Source of the DNA: Ampelocalamus luodianensis
Lineage: Eukaryota; Streptophyta; Magnoliopsida; Poales; Poaceae
Assembly: GCA_036346255.1 (NCBI GenBank)
Contig: CM070629.1
Location: 54,806,916 to 54,870,915, forward strand
Direction: 5' to 3'
Length of the DNA stretch: 64,000 nucleotides
Shown here: positions 22,902 to 34,927 of the stretch, piece by piece
Position numbering within the stretch: position 1 is the first letter of the stretch
Layout: the number at the start of each line of letters is the position of its first letter
Made by a program: the position numbers and the translations under genes
The notes under the pieces: generated by a model
Seen by the model: the letters and a program-made list of their open reading frames with translations, nothing else
What the model was told of the DNA's origin: nothing
The model's database searches: none

Positions 22902-23360
22902 CACTACTACAGAAAAGGTCATCACAGACAGTTCAAAATGGTCATCACAGACGATTTCTGAACTGTCTGAATGAATTTATGTGTCTGTGCTAACAGGCAG
23001 TTATCACATGACGGTTTTCTTGTATAAACCGTCTGTGAAAACATACTATCACAGACGGTTATATGTACCAACCGTCTGTGATTGGATACATATCACAGAT
23101 GGTTGTTGGTTTTAGCCGTCTGTGATATATCCGATATCACAGATGGTTATTAGTTGTAGCCGTAGACGATTCGATAAATATTATAGACGGTTGGTAAAAA
23201 TAACCATATATGATGTCAAACATATCACATATGGTTATTAGTAGTAGTCGTCTGTGATTCGACACATATCACAGATGGTTGGTAAAAATAACCGTATGTG
23301 ATATCCGATATAAATTCACTGACGGTTGATACCACAAAACCGTCTGTGATAGTTCGTTCT
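22902..23360. repeat. Left subterminal repeats of the CACTA element
   Basis: Units about 55-60 bp long carry the inverted pair ATCACAGACGGTT ... AACCGTCTGTGAT, several with one or two changes. Such subterminal motif arrays are where the element-encoded binding protein acts in En/Spm elements. Here the motif is inferred, not tested. Confidence 0.8.
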
Positions 23361-23529
23361 ATACCTAAATATTTTTAAAATTTTTGGCTAACCTCAGGTA
23401 ATGCTAGCCATACCCTCTGTAAACAAACAAGTAGAAAACAGATATATCACAATTGATTTGATCTAAAACAACTCAAAGTGATTTACAAAATAATGTTCAT
23501 GTTTGTTTAGAGTTACAATTGAACATGTA

Positions 23530-25230
23530 TTAATCATCGATGTCGTTGGGTTGAAACTCTCCATTCGGGTTAATGATCTCCCCTATGATGAAGATGGCGA
23601 GCTTCCCTCGAATGTTTGAGAGTTTGTCTAGTACGAATGCTCTGTCGTCGATCATCATGCCCTATCGCCAGAAGTAAAGTAGTAAGCATATATTTAAATT
23701 GATAATTAAGAAATAAGTATTGCGAGATTGACTGACAAACCTCTGGATCCTTCTTCTTAGCATCTATGATTTTCTACATATAACGACAAACGTAGAATGC
23801 ACATACGTTGCCTTGTAGTTGCTGGTGGCACTGCAAAAATAGAATTACATATATAGATATAGTCAGTTCAAGAAGCTAGGTTACGAAGTGTGATATAGGA
23901 TTATTATGCTGTAGCGGGTACCGGAAATCCCGTCCTGTGTTGCAGTGTGATGCTCGGTTCCCTGTGTGTCCCTCCCTCGGCAACATAGGCGCGGAACGAG
24001 CTACGTGATTCGAAAAAGTTATCCTCGACCATTTCAAACAAAGAAAGACTACAATAGTCATATATATAGGAAATGAGCATACCTGTCGAGTACTTTTTGC
24101 ACCTTGGTGAAGTCGTGGTTTTTGTCGTTTAGGGAATCAATTTATATTACCTTGTTCCACTTTGGTACAATGACTAAAAGGATCCAGTGTCACCTACTCA
24201 TGTATATTGGTATAGTCATTAAACCTAAGTTTGTGTTGCGTATAATGTACAAATAAAATTTTTATAGCAAATAGTGAAGCACTTACCCCTAGTTGTAGGT
24301 ACTAGTATGTAGTCCTTGTCTTGGTGAGTAAGCAACCACTTCGTTATGTATTTCTCGACGTAGGATACGTCAAGTTTGATGCATTGTTCAAAGATCAACT
24401 GTGGGTCGAGGAAACCCACTTGTTCTCACCGTCGCCAGGCTTCTTGCATCATGTGTCTATACGTAAGCAATGAGTTTTGATATTTATCGGTATGCGTGAA
24501 TGTAGAACTTGATTGTACACATTTACAGTATCCACCATTGTAGAAGTAAGACGTCGAGGGCATTGAGGTCGAATAGTTCAAATTAGTCTTCGAAGCCCAC
24601 GACGAAGTAGCCCGATTTGTGGAGGAAATGGTTCTCCGTTGTAGTTAACGGTGAATCTAGTAGTAGGCTGGTCTGTCCTCTCCTCGTTGGTCTGCCGTAT
24701 GTACCAGGCATGCAAACTCATGCAACCCAATCCAAGGCGGGGTAATATTGTGTCGGGGACCAACGACATTCCGAGGGAGAACGTCCCGTGCTTGTGAGGC
24801 GCCTTAATATTCTTGATTTGGTCTTAGCTCGTCGCGTGCTATTTGTCTTCCTGGAAGACGACTTGGCACACTTTTCTTGTTTCTTCACCGCCGTCTCCAT
24901 GGGAGCCGGTACAGAGGCATTATGGCACAGGGGTTGAGGTGGAGTTATCATGCTATTTGTCTTCCTGGAAGATGACTCGGCACACTTTTCTTGTTTATTT
25001 GTTGCCGTCTCCACAGGAGCCGGTACAAAGGCATTTTAGTTCGGGGGTTGAGGTGGAGTCATCAAGAGATCTATTGGAGAGGCATGGTCGTGTTCCAATC
25101 GCGGCACTATAGGGTCCAGGGCGATGTCCCTCTTGGGCCACTAGATAAAAGTGTGCATGGCATCTCCTAGTGTTATGATGTCTTCGTTCGGGGGCTTCTC
25201 CAGTGGGACGATCATGAAATTGTCATGTAC
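23530..25230 (-). pseudogene. 3' part of the CACTA-encoded protein with Ulp1-like (C48) protease end
   Basis: Minus-strand exons encode KVHDNFMIVPLEKPPNED near 25230, then GFLDPQLIFEQCIKLDVSYV and DYILVPTT (24419-24280), HWILLVIVPKWNK (about 24190-24150), DSLNDKNHDFTKVQKVLDR (about 24130-24080) and QGNVCAFYVCRYM (about 23820-23775), ending NDIDD at the stop 23530-23532. The His, Asp and Cys lie in the order of a Ulp1-like cysteine protease triad, as in many grass CACTA proteins. A TAG directly after CRYM and a TAG near 25145 break the frame. The 5' part continues at 42462 beyond the inserted Gypsy element. Confidence 0.75.
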
Positions 25231-28200
25231 TGTAACATCCCAAAAATTTGGTCTGTTTTAAAGTTTAAAAAGAAAAAGAACCATTTGGATTTTTCTGGTA
25301 AAGTTAAAAAGCTTAATATGAATTTTCAGAGTTCAAAAATAATTTAATATGAATAATGTCAACATCAACTATTATCAAAACTATTTTAATTGGATTCTAT
25401 GTGCTTGGATATATTTTCTAGATTTTTCTAGAATTTTTCCGAGTGCATTTGCTATTTTCTATTTGCCTTTTTGGATTTTCCGCTATTTTCTAAAAAGGAA
25501 AACTATTAAAATCTCGAAAGCTTGATCTTGGGCCCAATCTTCAAATCCGGCCCATCCCTTTCTTCCGTCGGCCCGGCCCGCCTTGGCCTTTCCTCCCGTT
25601 CGCTGAGCCGGCCGCCTCCTCTCTGGTTTCATCTGCCGCGTGGGGCCGCCTCTGCCACTGTGCATCGTCTTCATCCGTGGTGTCAAGGACTCTCGAGTCC
25701 GTAGCAAACACTGGCAGCCGCCGCGCCCTCTTGACTCCCCCTCTCGGCACTATTTAAAGGCCGCCGGTCGCGTCAAAGTTGTTCGCCCGAGTCTCCTCTC
25801 TCAAAACCCTAAGGCGCCGCCTCCGATTTGTTCTTCTTTGTGCCGGTTTTCGCCCGAGTGCCGCCGCTGTTGAAGCTTCTTCGTCGTCGGAGTTCGTCGC
25901 CTTCAGTGCATCTCCGTCCAAGCTTCCACCGGCGTCGTGATCGCATCATCGAGGGCTACACCGTGCTCCCATCATCTCCTCTCGAAGACCACCACTTCTC
26001 CGTTTTCGGTTTCGTCCGACAAACGACCGCCGCCGCTCCACCCCGATCTACTTTCCGGTGAGCTTTTCCGTTGATCTTTGCGCGTCACCTTGTGCTCCAT
26101 GCTATTCTCATCAAATTCCCCACCTCCTTCTTGTTCTTTTGCCACCGAGCCGCGCGCGTGCCTCTTCTCCACTTCCGGTCATCGTCGTCTTGCCGCCGCT
26201 CCGGTCATCTTCTAGCTATTCCGAGCCTCTCTCTCTGATCCTCGTCATCTCGCCGTTCCGGTGCTCCCCTCAATTCTCTTCGGGCGCCACTCCTTCTTCG
26301 ATGTCGTCGCACCCGTGGAGTTCGCCGCCGCCAAAGTCGCCGCCGCCGTCGACTCGTCGCCGGAATTGCCACACCTCTGTCACGGGAGTTTTGCGTGATC
26401 CGAGGATCTCGTTTCCTATTTGGTTGACCTTGCCTCGCCGCTTTAGCCCTCGCGTCGACGTCAAGCCCAAGCCGCCGGCCATGGTCTGCTCCGGAGCTTC
26501 CTCCCCTCTGGCTTGCTTTTGTGCCACCGTGGCCTCCAACTCACCCCTCCACCTCACCTATTTGCTTATGTGGCAGCCCAGTCATCATACCTGTCAGCGC
26601 ACATGTGTCAGTGCATGTGGTGCACCCGAGCCAGACTTCCTTGAACTAAGTCCACCAAACACCAAGTCTATGACGAGTGGGTCCCACCTGTCAGGTTAAC
26701 GTCATCCCATCCGAACATCCACTGCTGACGTCAGCTGACGTCATAATCATCTTTTCCTTCGAAAAAATAATTCAGTAAATCCATAAATTCTGATTTTTAG
26801 TATTTTATGAGATTTCAATCTTGCAGAGCTCATATCTTTTGCATCCGAACTCCGATTGAGTCCATTCAAATTCCTAAATTTATCTAAATTCGAGATCTAT
26901 TTATCTGAGATTTTTATTTAATTTTTGGAGTTTGTTTTCTCTCTGTTATTTATTTATTTGTGTTATTTGCTTGTTTTGCGAATAGACGTCGATACTTCGG
27001 GAAGCTTTGAGCAAGGAGTAGCATACCAAGATCAAGATCAATCACTGGATTTATTCCAAGGCAAGTCGTGGTCCTTTGATCATATTGAACCCATGATTTC
27101 AAAAGTATATTGTTTTATACAATTGCATGCTATCTTTATATAAATGGTTTTGGGTATAGTTATTACCTATTGTCATTATGCCTCCATTGATTATTTGAAT
27201 GCCATGAATCCTTTGTCACCTTAGCATGGGTAATTGTAGTTGGACATACTTATATTGCCAACATGGGTATCGTACATATGCTTAGTCTTGCTTAGTTACG
27301 ATGAGTTTGTCATCACATGTGTCTTAATAATTAATTTTGACTTAATGATTTATGGAATCGTGGTGGTGAGCCATTCTTGTTAAAATTTGTGTACCATGAC
27401 GGGGTTAGTCATGGGTGTTGGTTAAACAAAACGGTTTTCGCTCGGGCGAGTGGTTGGTGGATAGTGGGACTTAACCGTACAACCACATGTCTGGTATGGG
27501 ACGGACCTGGCTGATTAATTAGCAATATCTTAATTTCGGTTCTGTCATGTGAAGCGTGGTTACGGGAAACATATTCTCACGGTGGCGCAGAGAGGGGCCT
27601 GTGCAGTCGGAAAGACATTCGGTGTTGAAACCTTAGCGCGCGAATCGGGTTAAGAAGAAGCTTTGTAAAAGCCTTGTGATGATCACTTAGTCGCACACCT
27701 CGGAAGTGTGTTAAGCAGGACATTATAAGTTGATCTATCTCTTGTGGGTCAAGCGCACAACCTCTGCAGTGTAAAACTATTCGAATAGCCGTGTCCGCGG
27801 TTATGGACGTGCTCGGGATTTCACACGGGAGATAGAGTTTCTTCAAAAATGTGTCGGAGTGTGGATGGGAAGTTCACTTGATGAATATAATGTTCGTTTG
27901 GTGAATAGGTCATTCACTTGGTGGTTGGTGTCGATTGGTGAATGGAGAATTCACTTATCTTTGGTTTGGTTGGGAAGTGAATGGAAGTTCCTGGTTGTTT
28001 CAAAGAAAGTGTTTATTTACTTATTCTTTGTTTTCAATTCGCATTTCAATATATTTATTGTATTTATCGTAAATCTTTGTTTTATGCAAAAGAGCCCTCT
28101 GACTAATATTTGTTCAAGCCCTGTATGAATATTATTTGCATACATTTCCCCACGGCTTGTTGAGTACATTCAAAGTACTCATGGCTTTGCGCCCTGTGTT

Positions 28201-28557
28201 GCTTAATCTCCACAGAAGGATATCAAGCTGCTCAAGAGTTCTTCGCCCAGGAGGACCATGAAGGTTTTGCGGATTAGGATGCGTTTCTCCACTCGATTGC
28301 CTGTGGGCATGTTGATTGACCATTTGAAGAGTTTCGTTCCGCTGTAAGAGTTTAATTGTTTCTTTAGCCTGCGTGGTAAGTTAAAAGCGTTGACCATAAG
28401 GTCCAGTTATTAATTATTATTTGTTACTTTGAGATCTTTTAGTTAAATTAAATAAATAGATGATATTTCATCACTTTGTTTCCTGTGTGAGCTAGCTCAC
28501 GATCCGGGACTAGTTCGAGAATACAGAGGGTTCTGAGATGTATTTTGGGTCCCGACG
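25231..28557 (+). repeat. Left LTR of the gag-only Gypsy element (3.3 kb)
   Basis: 3327 bp. A TATA-like box GCACTATTTAAAGG lies near 25748-25760, followed by a leader with a good splice-donor sequence (CCG|GTGAGC near 26056-26063) and an open frame at 26058-26699. Compared with the right LTR and the solo copy at 53289 it lacks about 90 bp near 27470. Confidence 0.9.
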
Positions 28558-29347
28558 GAGGTGGTATCGAGCCATATCGATTGTAGAGAACGCAACCTTA
28601 GTTAGCATGGTCGTTTTAGCTAAAAGCTTCAAAACTTATTTTCTAAATCAAATCAACTTAACTTGACTTGAGTAGTTGTTCTTTTCTCATCTCTTCTGGT
28701 TCTATTCTCATCTCAGTCTATTCCATTCTTATCCTATTCTATTCTACTCATCTTGTGCCAGAGATCTTGTCTCTTGCCTTTGCTAAATGTTGTTTTATAA
28801 TCTTAAATTGACTTTCTCGCCCCATAAATTTCTCTCGTCCGGAAGAAAAGCAATTGTCAAGAGTATCTTCGTTGCTTCGTTCCAGTTGTTTCGAAGGATC
28901 TTCGTTCTCTAGTTTAGATTTGGAGCTGTCCTATTAAAGTTTAGTAGCTCTTTTGGATCGTTGTTGCAATAGGTCTTTATTTGGGTTGTGTGTAAGTGGG
29001 AGCTGCAGTTTTGCTGTCAAGCATTATGTTGCAGTCACACTAAGGCTTTAATTTGAAAAGTTTTATTGTGCTTTCATAGCGTTTCAGCTATGTCTTCTTG
29101 TCCTTGCCTTTGGGTATAATATGTTCCCTTAATTAGGTTGTTTCTATCTTTCTATCCTGTCTATCTCGTCTATCGTGCTATTCCCTCTCGTCTACATTGC
29201 TTTTCTATCTCGCCTATTAAACCTGTGGAGGATTATCGCAGATGGTTGATACTGCATAATACTTGAGCCGTACTCGGTCGAGAGGATGCTAATGTCAATG
29301 CCAATGTCAATGCAAGTGACGATCCACCCACAGCCACAGAGCCAAAC

Positions 29348-30486
29348 ATGGCACAACTTAGCGGCTCGAGCGCAATTCATGAGTGCAATGATGCGAACAT
29401 GAGCGCTATGATGACACAACAAAGTCGGACCGCCGTTGCAATAGTCAACTTGTTGAACCAAAGCGATGAGTGGTCGAATAATCAAGCGGCATTTATTCGC
29501 CGCGGATCATCATCACTCCAAGCTATCGAGTTTATGAGGACTCGTCCACCTACGTTTTCCATTCGCCGAGAACCTTTGGGACGAGAAGATTGGCTTCGTT
29601 CGGTGGAGAAAAGCTCTCCATTGCTCAATGCAATGATCGTGAGAAAGTTCTTTATGCTTCACATCGGTTGGAAGGTACTGTGCGAGAATGGTGGGAGAAC
29701 TACACGACTCATGGAAATTCTCACGCTATCACTTGGGAGGAATTTTCGTGACTTTCGTCAAGCTCATGTCCCGATGGTATAGTGGAAATGAAGAAGAATG
29801 AATTTCGTGAACTCCAAGAAGGAAACATGTCTTTGGGTGAATATCTCAACAAGTTCACTCAACTTTCTCGCTATGCTCCGAGAAGATGTTGCTACGGATA
29901 ATGCGTCGAAGCGATTCAGCGTGGACTCAACCCCGGTTGAAAGTGCAAGTGGTTGGAAATGATTATGTGGATTTTGACATATGGTTGATAAAGCGTACTC
30001 ATAGAAGATTCTCATCGTGAGTTGGGCGAATCTCGTAAAGGAAGATGATACAACACGGAGTTCATCGAATCGCTCTGAGAGCGAACCAATGCTGTGACCT
30101 TTTCGTCCCAATAATTCATCTGTTGGATTCGAACCCGATGCGGTGTCTCATGCAGGAAACACAGGGATTCCCAATGTCAACAACAGCAACAATAGTCAAT
30201 CTCAGGGAATCCCCAACCATAGCGCGGGAGTTACTTGTTTCAATTGCCACCAGACAGGTCATTATGCAAACAAGTGTCCCCAGAAGCGAGGTCCGACACC
30301 AATTCCTTTCAATTTGGGACCAACACCAGCCAGGACTTCTTTGCCAGGAGCAGGAAGAGGAGTGCCTCAGACTCCGAATCAAGCTACCAGGACTCCATCA
30401 ACTGCCTCAAGAGGAAGACTGAACCATGTCATTGCAGAAGAAGCACAAGCAGTTCAGAACATCACCTCTGGTAAGTCTTCAGGTTA
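29348..30486 (+). pseudogene. Gypsy gag, frameshifted
   Basis: Frames at 29348-29782, 29790-30110 and 30143-30486 together cover a gag protein. Seen: FMRTRPPTFSIRREPLGREDWLRS split for length near 29530-29600, a matrix/capsid-type continuation, and the zinc knuckle CFNCHQTGHYANKC (CX2CX4HX4C) at 30235-30276. At least three frameshifts separate the pieces. The knuckle is followed by a short tail and then the polypurine tract; pol is missing. Confidence 0.85.
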
Positions 30487-30559
30487 GACCTGCGTCAGAG
30501 CCTATTCTTTAGTCAGCCCGAATCTCGGGGACGAGATTCCCTTTCAAGGGGGGTAGGTT

Positions 30560-32758
30560 TGTAACATCCCAAAAATTTGGTTTGTTTTAAAGTTTAAAAA
30601 GAAAAAGAACCATTTGGATTTTTCTGGTAAAGTTAAAAAGCTTAATATGAATTTTCAGAGTTCAAAAATAATTTAATATGAATAATGTCAACATCAACTA
30701 TTATCAAAACTATTTTAATTGGATTCTATGTGCTTGGATATATTTTCTAGATTTTTCTAGAATTTTTCCGAGTGCATTTGCTATTTTCTATTTGCCTTTT
30801 TGGATTTTCCGCTATTTTCTAAAAAGGAAAACTATTAAAATCTCAGAAACAGTCTTCGGGCCCAATCTTCAAATCCTGGCCCATCCCTTTCTTCCGTCGG
30901 CCCAGCCCGCCTTGGCCTTTCCTCCCGTTCGCACAACCCAGCCGCCTCCCTCTCTGGTTTCACTGCCGCGTGGGACCGCCCTTGCCACCTGTGCATCGTC
31001 TTCATCCTGTGGCTGTCAAGGACTCCTGAGTCCGTAGCAAACACAGCAGCGCCGCCGGCTCCCTCTTGGACTCCTCCCCTCTAGGCACTATTTAAAGGCC
31101 GCCGGTCGCGTCAAAGTTGTTCGCCCGAGTCTCCTCTCTCAAAACCCTAAGGCGCCGCCTCCGATTTGTTCTTCTTTGTGCCGGTTTTCGCCCGAGTGCC
31201 GCCGCTGTTGAAGCTTCTTCGTCGTCGGAGTTCGTCGCCTTCAGTGCATCTCCGTCCAAGCTTCCACCGGCATCGTGATCGCATCATCGAGGGCTACACC
31301 GTGCTCCCATCATCTCCTCTCGAAGACCACCACTTCTCCGTTTTCGGTTTCGTCAGACAAGCGACCGCGCGCTCCACCCGATCTACTTTCCGGTGAGCTT
31401 TTCCGTTGATCTTTGCGCGTCACCTTGTGCTCTATGCTATTCTCATCAAATTCCACACCTCCTTCTTGTTCTTTTGCCACCGAGCTGCCGCCGCCGTGCC
31501 TCTTCTCCACTTCCGGTCATCGTCGTCTTGCCGCCGCTCCGGTCATCTTCTAGCTATTCCGAGCCTCTCTCTCTGATCCTCGTCATCTCGCCGTTCCGGT
31601 GCTCCCCTCAATTCTCTTCGGGCGCCACTCCTTCTTCGATGTCGTCGCACCTGTGGAGTTCGCCACCGCCAAAGTCGCCGTTGCCGTCGACTCGTCGCCG
31701 GAATTGCCACACCTCTGTCACCAGGAGTTTTGCCGTGATCTGAGGATCTCGTTTTCCTATTTGGTTGACCTTGCCTCGCCGCCTTTAGCCCTCGCCGTCG
31801 ACGTCAAGCCCAAGCCGCCGGCCATGGTCTGCTCCGGAGCTTCCTCCCCTCTGGTTTGCTTTTGTGCCACCATGGCCTCCAACTCACCCCTCCACCTCAC
31901 CTATTTGCTTAGGTGGCAGCCCAGTCATCATACCTGTCAGCGCACATGTGTGAGTGCATGTGGTGCACCCGAGCCAGACTTCCTTGAACTAAGTCCACCA
32001 AACACCAAGTCTATGACGAGTGGGTCCCACCTGTCAGGTTAACGTCATCCCGTCCGAACATCCACTGTTGACGTCAGCTGACGTCATAATCATCTTTTCC
32101 TTCGGAAAAATAATTCAGTAAATCCATAAATTCTAATTTTCAGTATTTTATGAGATTTCAATCTTCCAGAGCTCATATCTTTTGCATCCGAACTCCAATT
32201 GAGTCCATTCAAATTCCTAAATTTATCTAAATTCGAGATCTATTTATCTGAGATTTTTATTTAATTTTTGGAGTTTGTTTTCTCTCTATTATTTATTTAT
32301 TTGTGTTATTTGCTTGTTTTGCGAATGAGCGTCGATACCGGGAAGCTTTGAGCAAGGAGTAGCATACCAAGATCAAGATCAATCACTGGATTTATTCCAA
32401 GGCAAGTCGTGGTCCTTTGATCATATTAAACCCATGATTTCAAAAGTATATTGTTTTATACAATTGCATGCTATCTTTATATAAATGGTTTTGGGTATAG
32501 TTATTACCTATTGTCATTATGCCTCCATTGATTATTTGAATGCCATGAATCCTTTGTCACTTTAGCATGGGTAATTGTAGTTGGACATACTTATATTGCC
32601 AACATGGGTATCGTACATATGCTTAGTCTTGCTTAGTTACGATGGGTTTGTCATCACATGTGTCTTAATAATTAATTTTGACCTAATGATTTATGGAATC
32701 GTGGTGGTGAGCCATTCTTGTTAAAATTTGTGTACCATGACGGGGTTAGTCATGGGTG
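30560..32758 (+). repeat. Right LTR of the gag-only Gypsy element, first part
   Basis: Aligns with 25231-27417 of the left LTR, with many one- and two-base indels. It stops at GGGTG (32754-32758), where the next element was inserted. The LTR resumes at 41219-41220. Confidence 0.9.
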
Positions 32759-34927
32759 TGTAACACCCCAGCCGAACATGAGCCTGGAATGCTACTAAAC
32801 AAACCCTAATAATTCTAATCAAAGCAAACCTAATAAATTTCGGCAGAACCTCCCTTGTAAAATTAATTACGGAGGTTCCAACATTCAAATGAATCATAAA
32901 TTAACCAAACTACTATCGAGAGACATCAAAAGATAATCAAAGATATGCTAAGTATCCAGCAATCGATGAAGTATAAAGTTCCACTACTCATCATTATTAC
33001 ACTTAAACCACTTCAAGAGACGAGATTTAATAAACTTTTGAGCATCTCGTGAAATACTAAAACAATTACGATCGAAGATCATTCAACTTTATTTAGTTTA
33101 CGTAGCATGTGTGTGACTAGCGGTCTACTTCCCCCATGCATGTCGTTCTTGGCTCGGGTACCTAAAATGATAATAAAGCAGAGTGAGTCCACGACTCAGC
33201 AAGTCTGAAATAGAAGCTATAACATCGGCATCAATATGTAGAAGATCAACAACAAAACATTTCACATGCAAATGCAATGCTCAAGGATCCTTTCTCTTAT
33301 CTTTACGTGTGCATTACTACGATAATGCAAAGTATCAACAATCGCCGCATACCTATGCTGCGTGCGCGCGCATACAGGACCAATTGCCCAATACTCCGCA
33401 AGTATTGGGGACCTCATGCCCACACTCCACGAGTGTGGGGATCTCAAGCCCGCCACATTCATGACGGGGACCTCAAAGATGTGCATACTTGGTCATCACA
33501 AGACCAGGCATCAACATGATATCAAAATGCATATGCACCATCTCTTTTCAACATCAAGCACCAATGGCGGTAACAACATTCATGAATAAAGGCAATAACA
33601 ACATTCATGAATAAAGCATATCCAAAGTTTGAACATTCACCACTCTGATTATGCACACTTATCAACAGCCACACGACATTAACAAGCATCAAATCCGCAT
33701 TCATGTCCAAGCAATCACAAACAAGGATCAAGCGATGCACTTGCCTCAACCGTGCGGGAGCGAAGGGCCGAAGAGGCGCTGCCCGGAATCACGCTCCTAC
33801 CTGAACATAAAGATAACCAGACTAAGTCCAACATACTAGACCCAAAGCAAAAATAACAACACAATTGAACTCGCTTAACTCCCAAGCGTTTCCAAACTTC
33901 CAATTTCTAGCGATCGTTTTGGCGTCCACTACGGGCAGTTAACTTCTAAAAATCATATCTTTCTGCTCAGGAGTCCAAATAAGTTGTTCTTGGACTCTCT
34001 TGAAAGCTAACTTAAATACCTAAATAAACGTAGTTGGGAGCCCTTCAATTCGGCCTTATACTGCCTCTACCAAGCCAAACTACAGAACCACAATTATCAC
34101 GTCGGGTTCTCTGGACAGTGCACTAAAACCACCATAACTGTTGCTACGAAAGTCCAAATCAAGCGTTCTTTATCTCTCTGAAAAGGTATTGAAATTACCC
34201 ACATTTTTGTTATACTGAGATCCCTGATTCTCCTTCTAAATAGCAGTTTTATCCAGATTTCTACAGGCTGTCCAAAACTGACAGATTAACAGAGCAGTGA
34301 TACTAAAAACTTCATAACTTCCTGACCGTTAATCGGTTTGCATGATCTTGGCGGCCACTGAAAGCTAATAACATTATCTAAATAACTCTAGGAGATCAAA
34401 ATCCTAATTCTGCTTCTAAACACCCTAAACGGACCGCGCAATATTCTGGACAGAATTGAGCGTTGAACAGAATTAATCCGATCAATCGATCTAATCGCGA
34501 TCGCATCTAATGACTTTCAAACATCACATGAAACCCATCGTTACCCTTGATGACGTGCAGGACGACGGCGAACAGGCCTCGAAGAAGGTGATCCTCCTTC
34601 TCCTCTCTTCCTTCTCTTCTCCTTTCCTTCTCACTTCCTTGGTGACGACGGCGGCGAATGATGGAGGCAAGGGCTGCCATGGGAGGAGGCACCATGGTGG
34701 TGCTACGGTGGCGGTGTGCCACTGTAGCACGCGCTTCTGATAGAAAAATTAGGGGTTTCCCCTTCTTTTAATAGTGGCTAGCCCCTCATGGGCCTCTTGG
34801 GCTAAGGCACGAGGCCCAAGTTATCCCAATTATGCTAAAACCCCTCTCTAGCTGCTAATTAAACTATTCTCTATTTGATCCACTCTTAATTCGAATATTC
34901 TCTTACGAATTAATTTGGAGTATTACA
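32759..34927 (-). repeat. 3' LTR (left copy) of the 32759 element
   Basis: 2169 bp, TGTAACACC to GTATTACA. Very similar to 39052-41218, with most differences being single-base indels. Confidence 0.9.

Noticed and set aside
34507..34740. Short Met-initiated frames on both strands in the 32759 LTR (repeated at 40816-41028)
   Set aside because: They lie in the U3/leader part of an LTR, are broken in the second copy, and have no recognisable domain.
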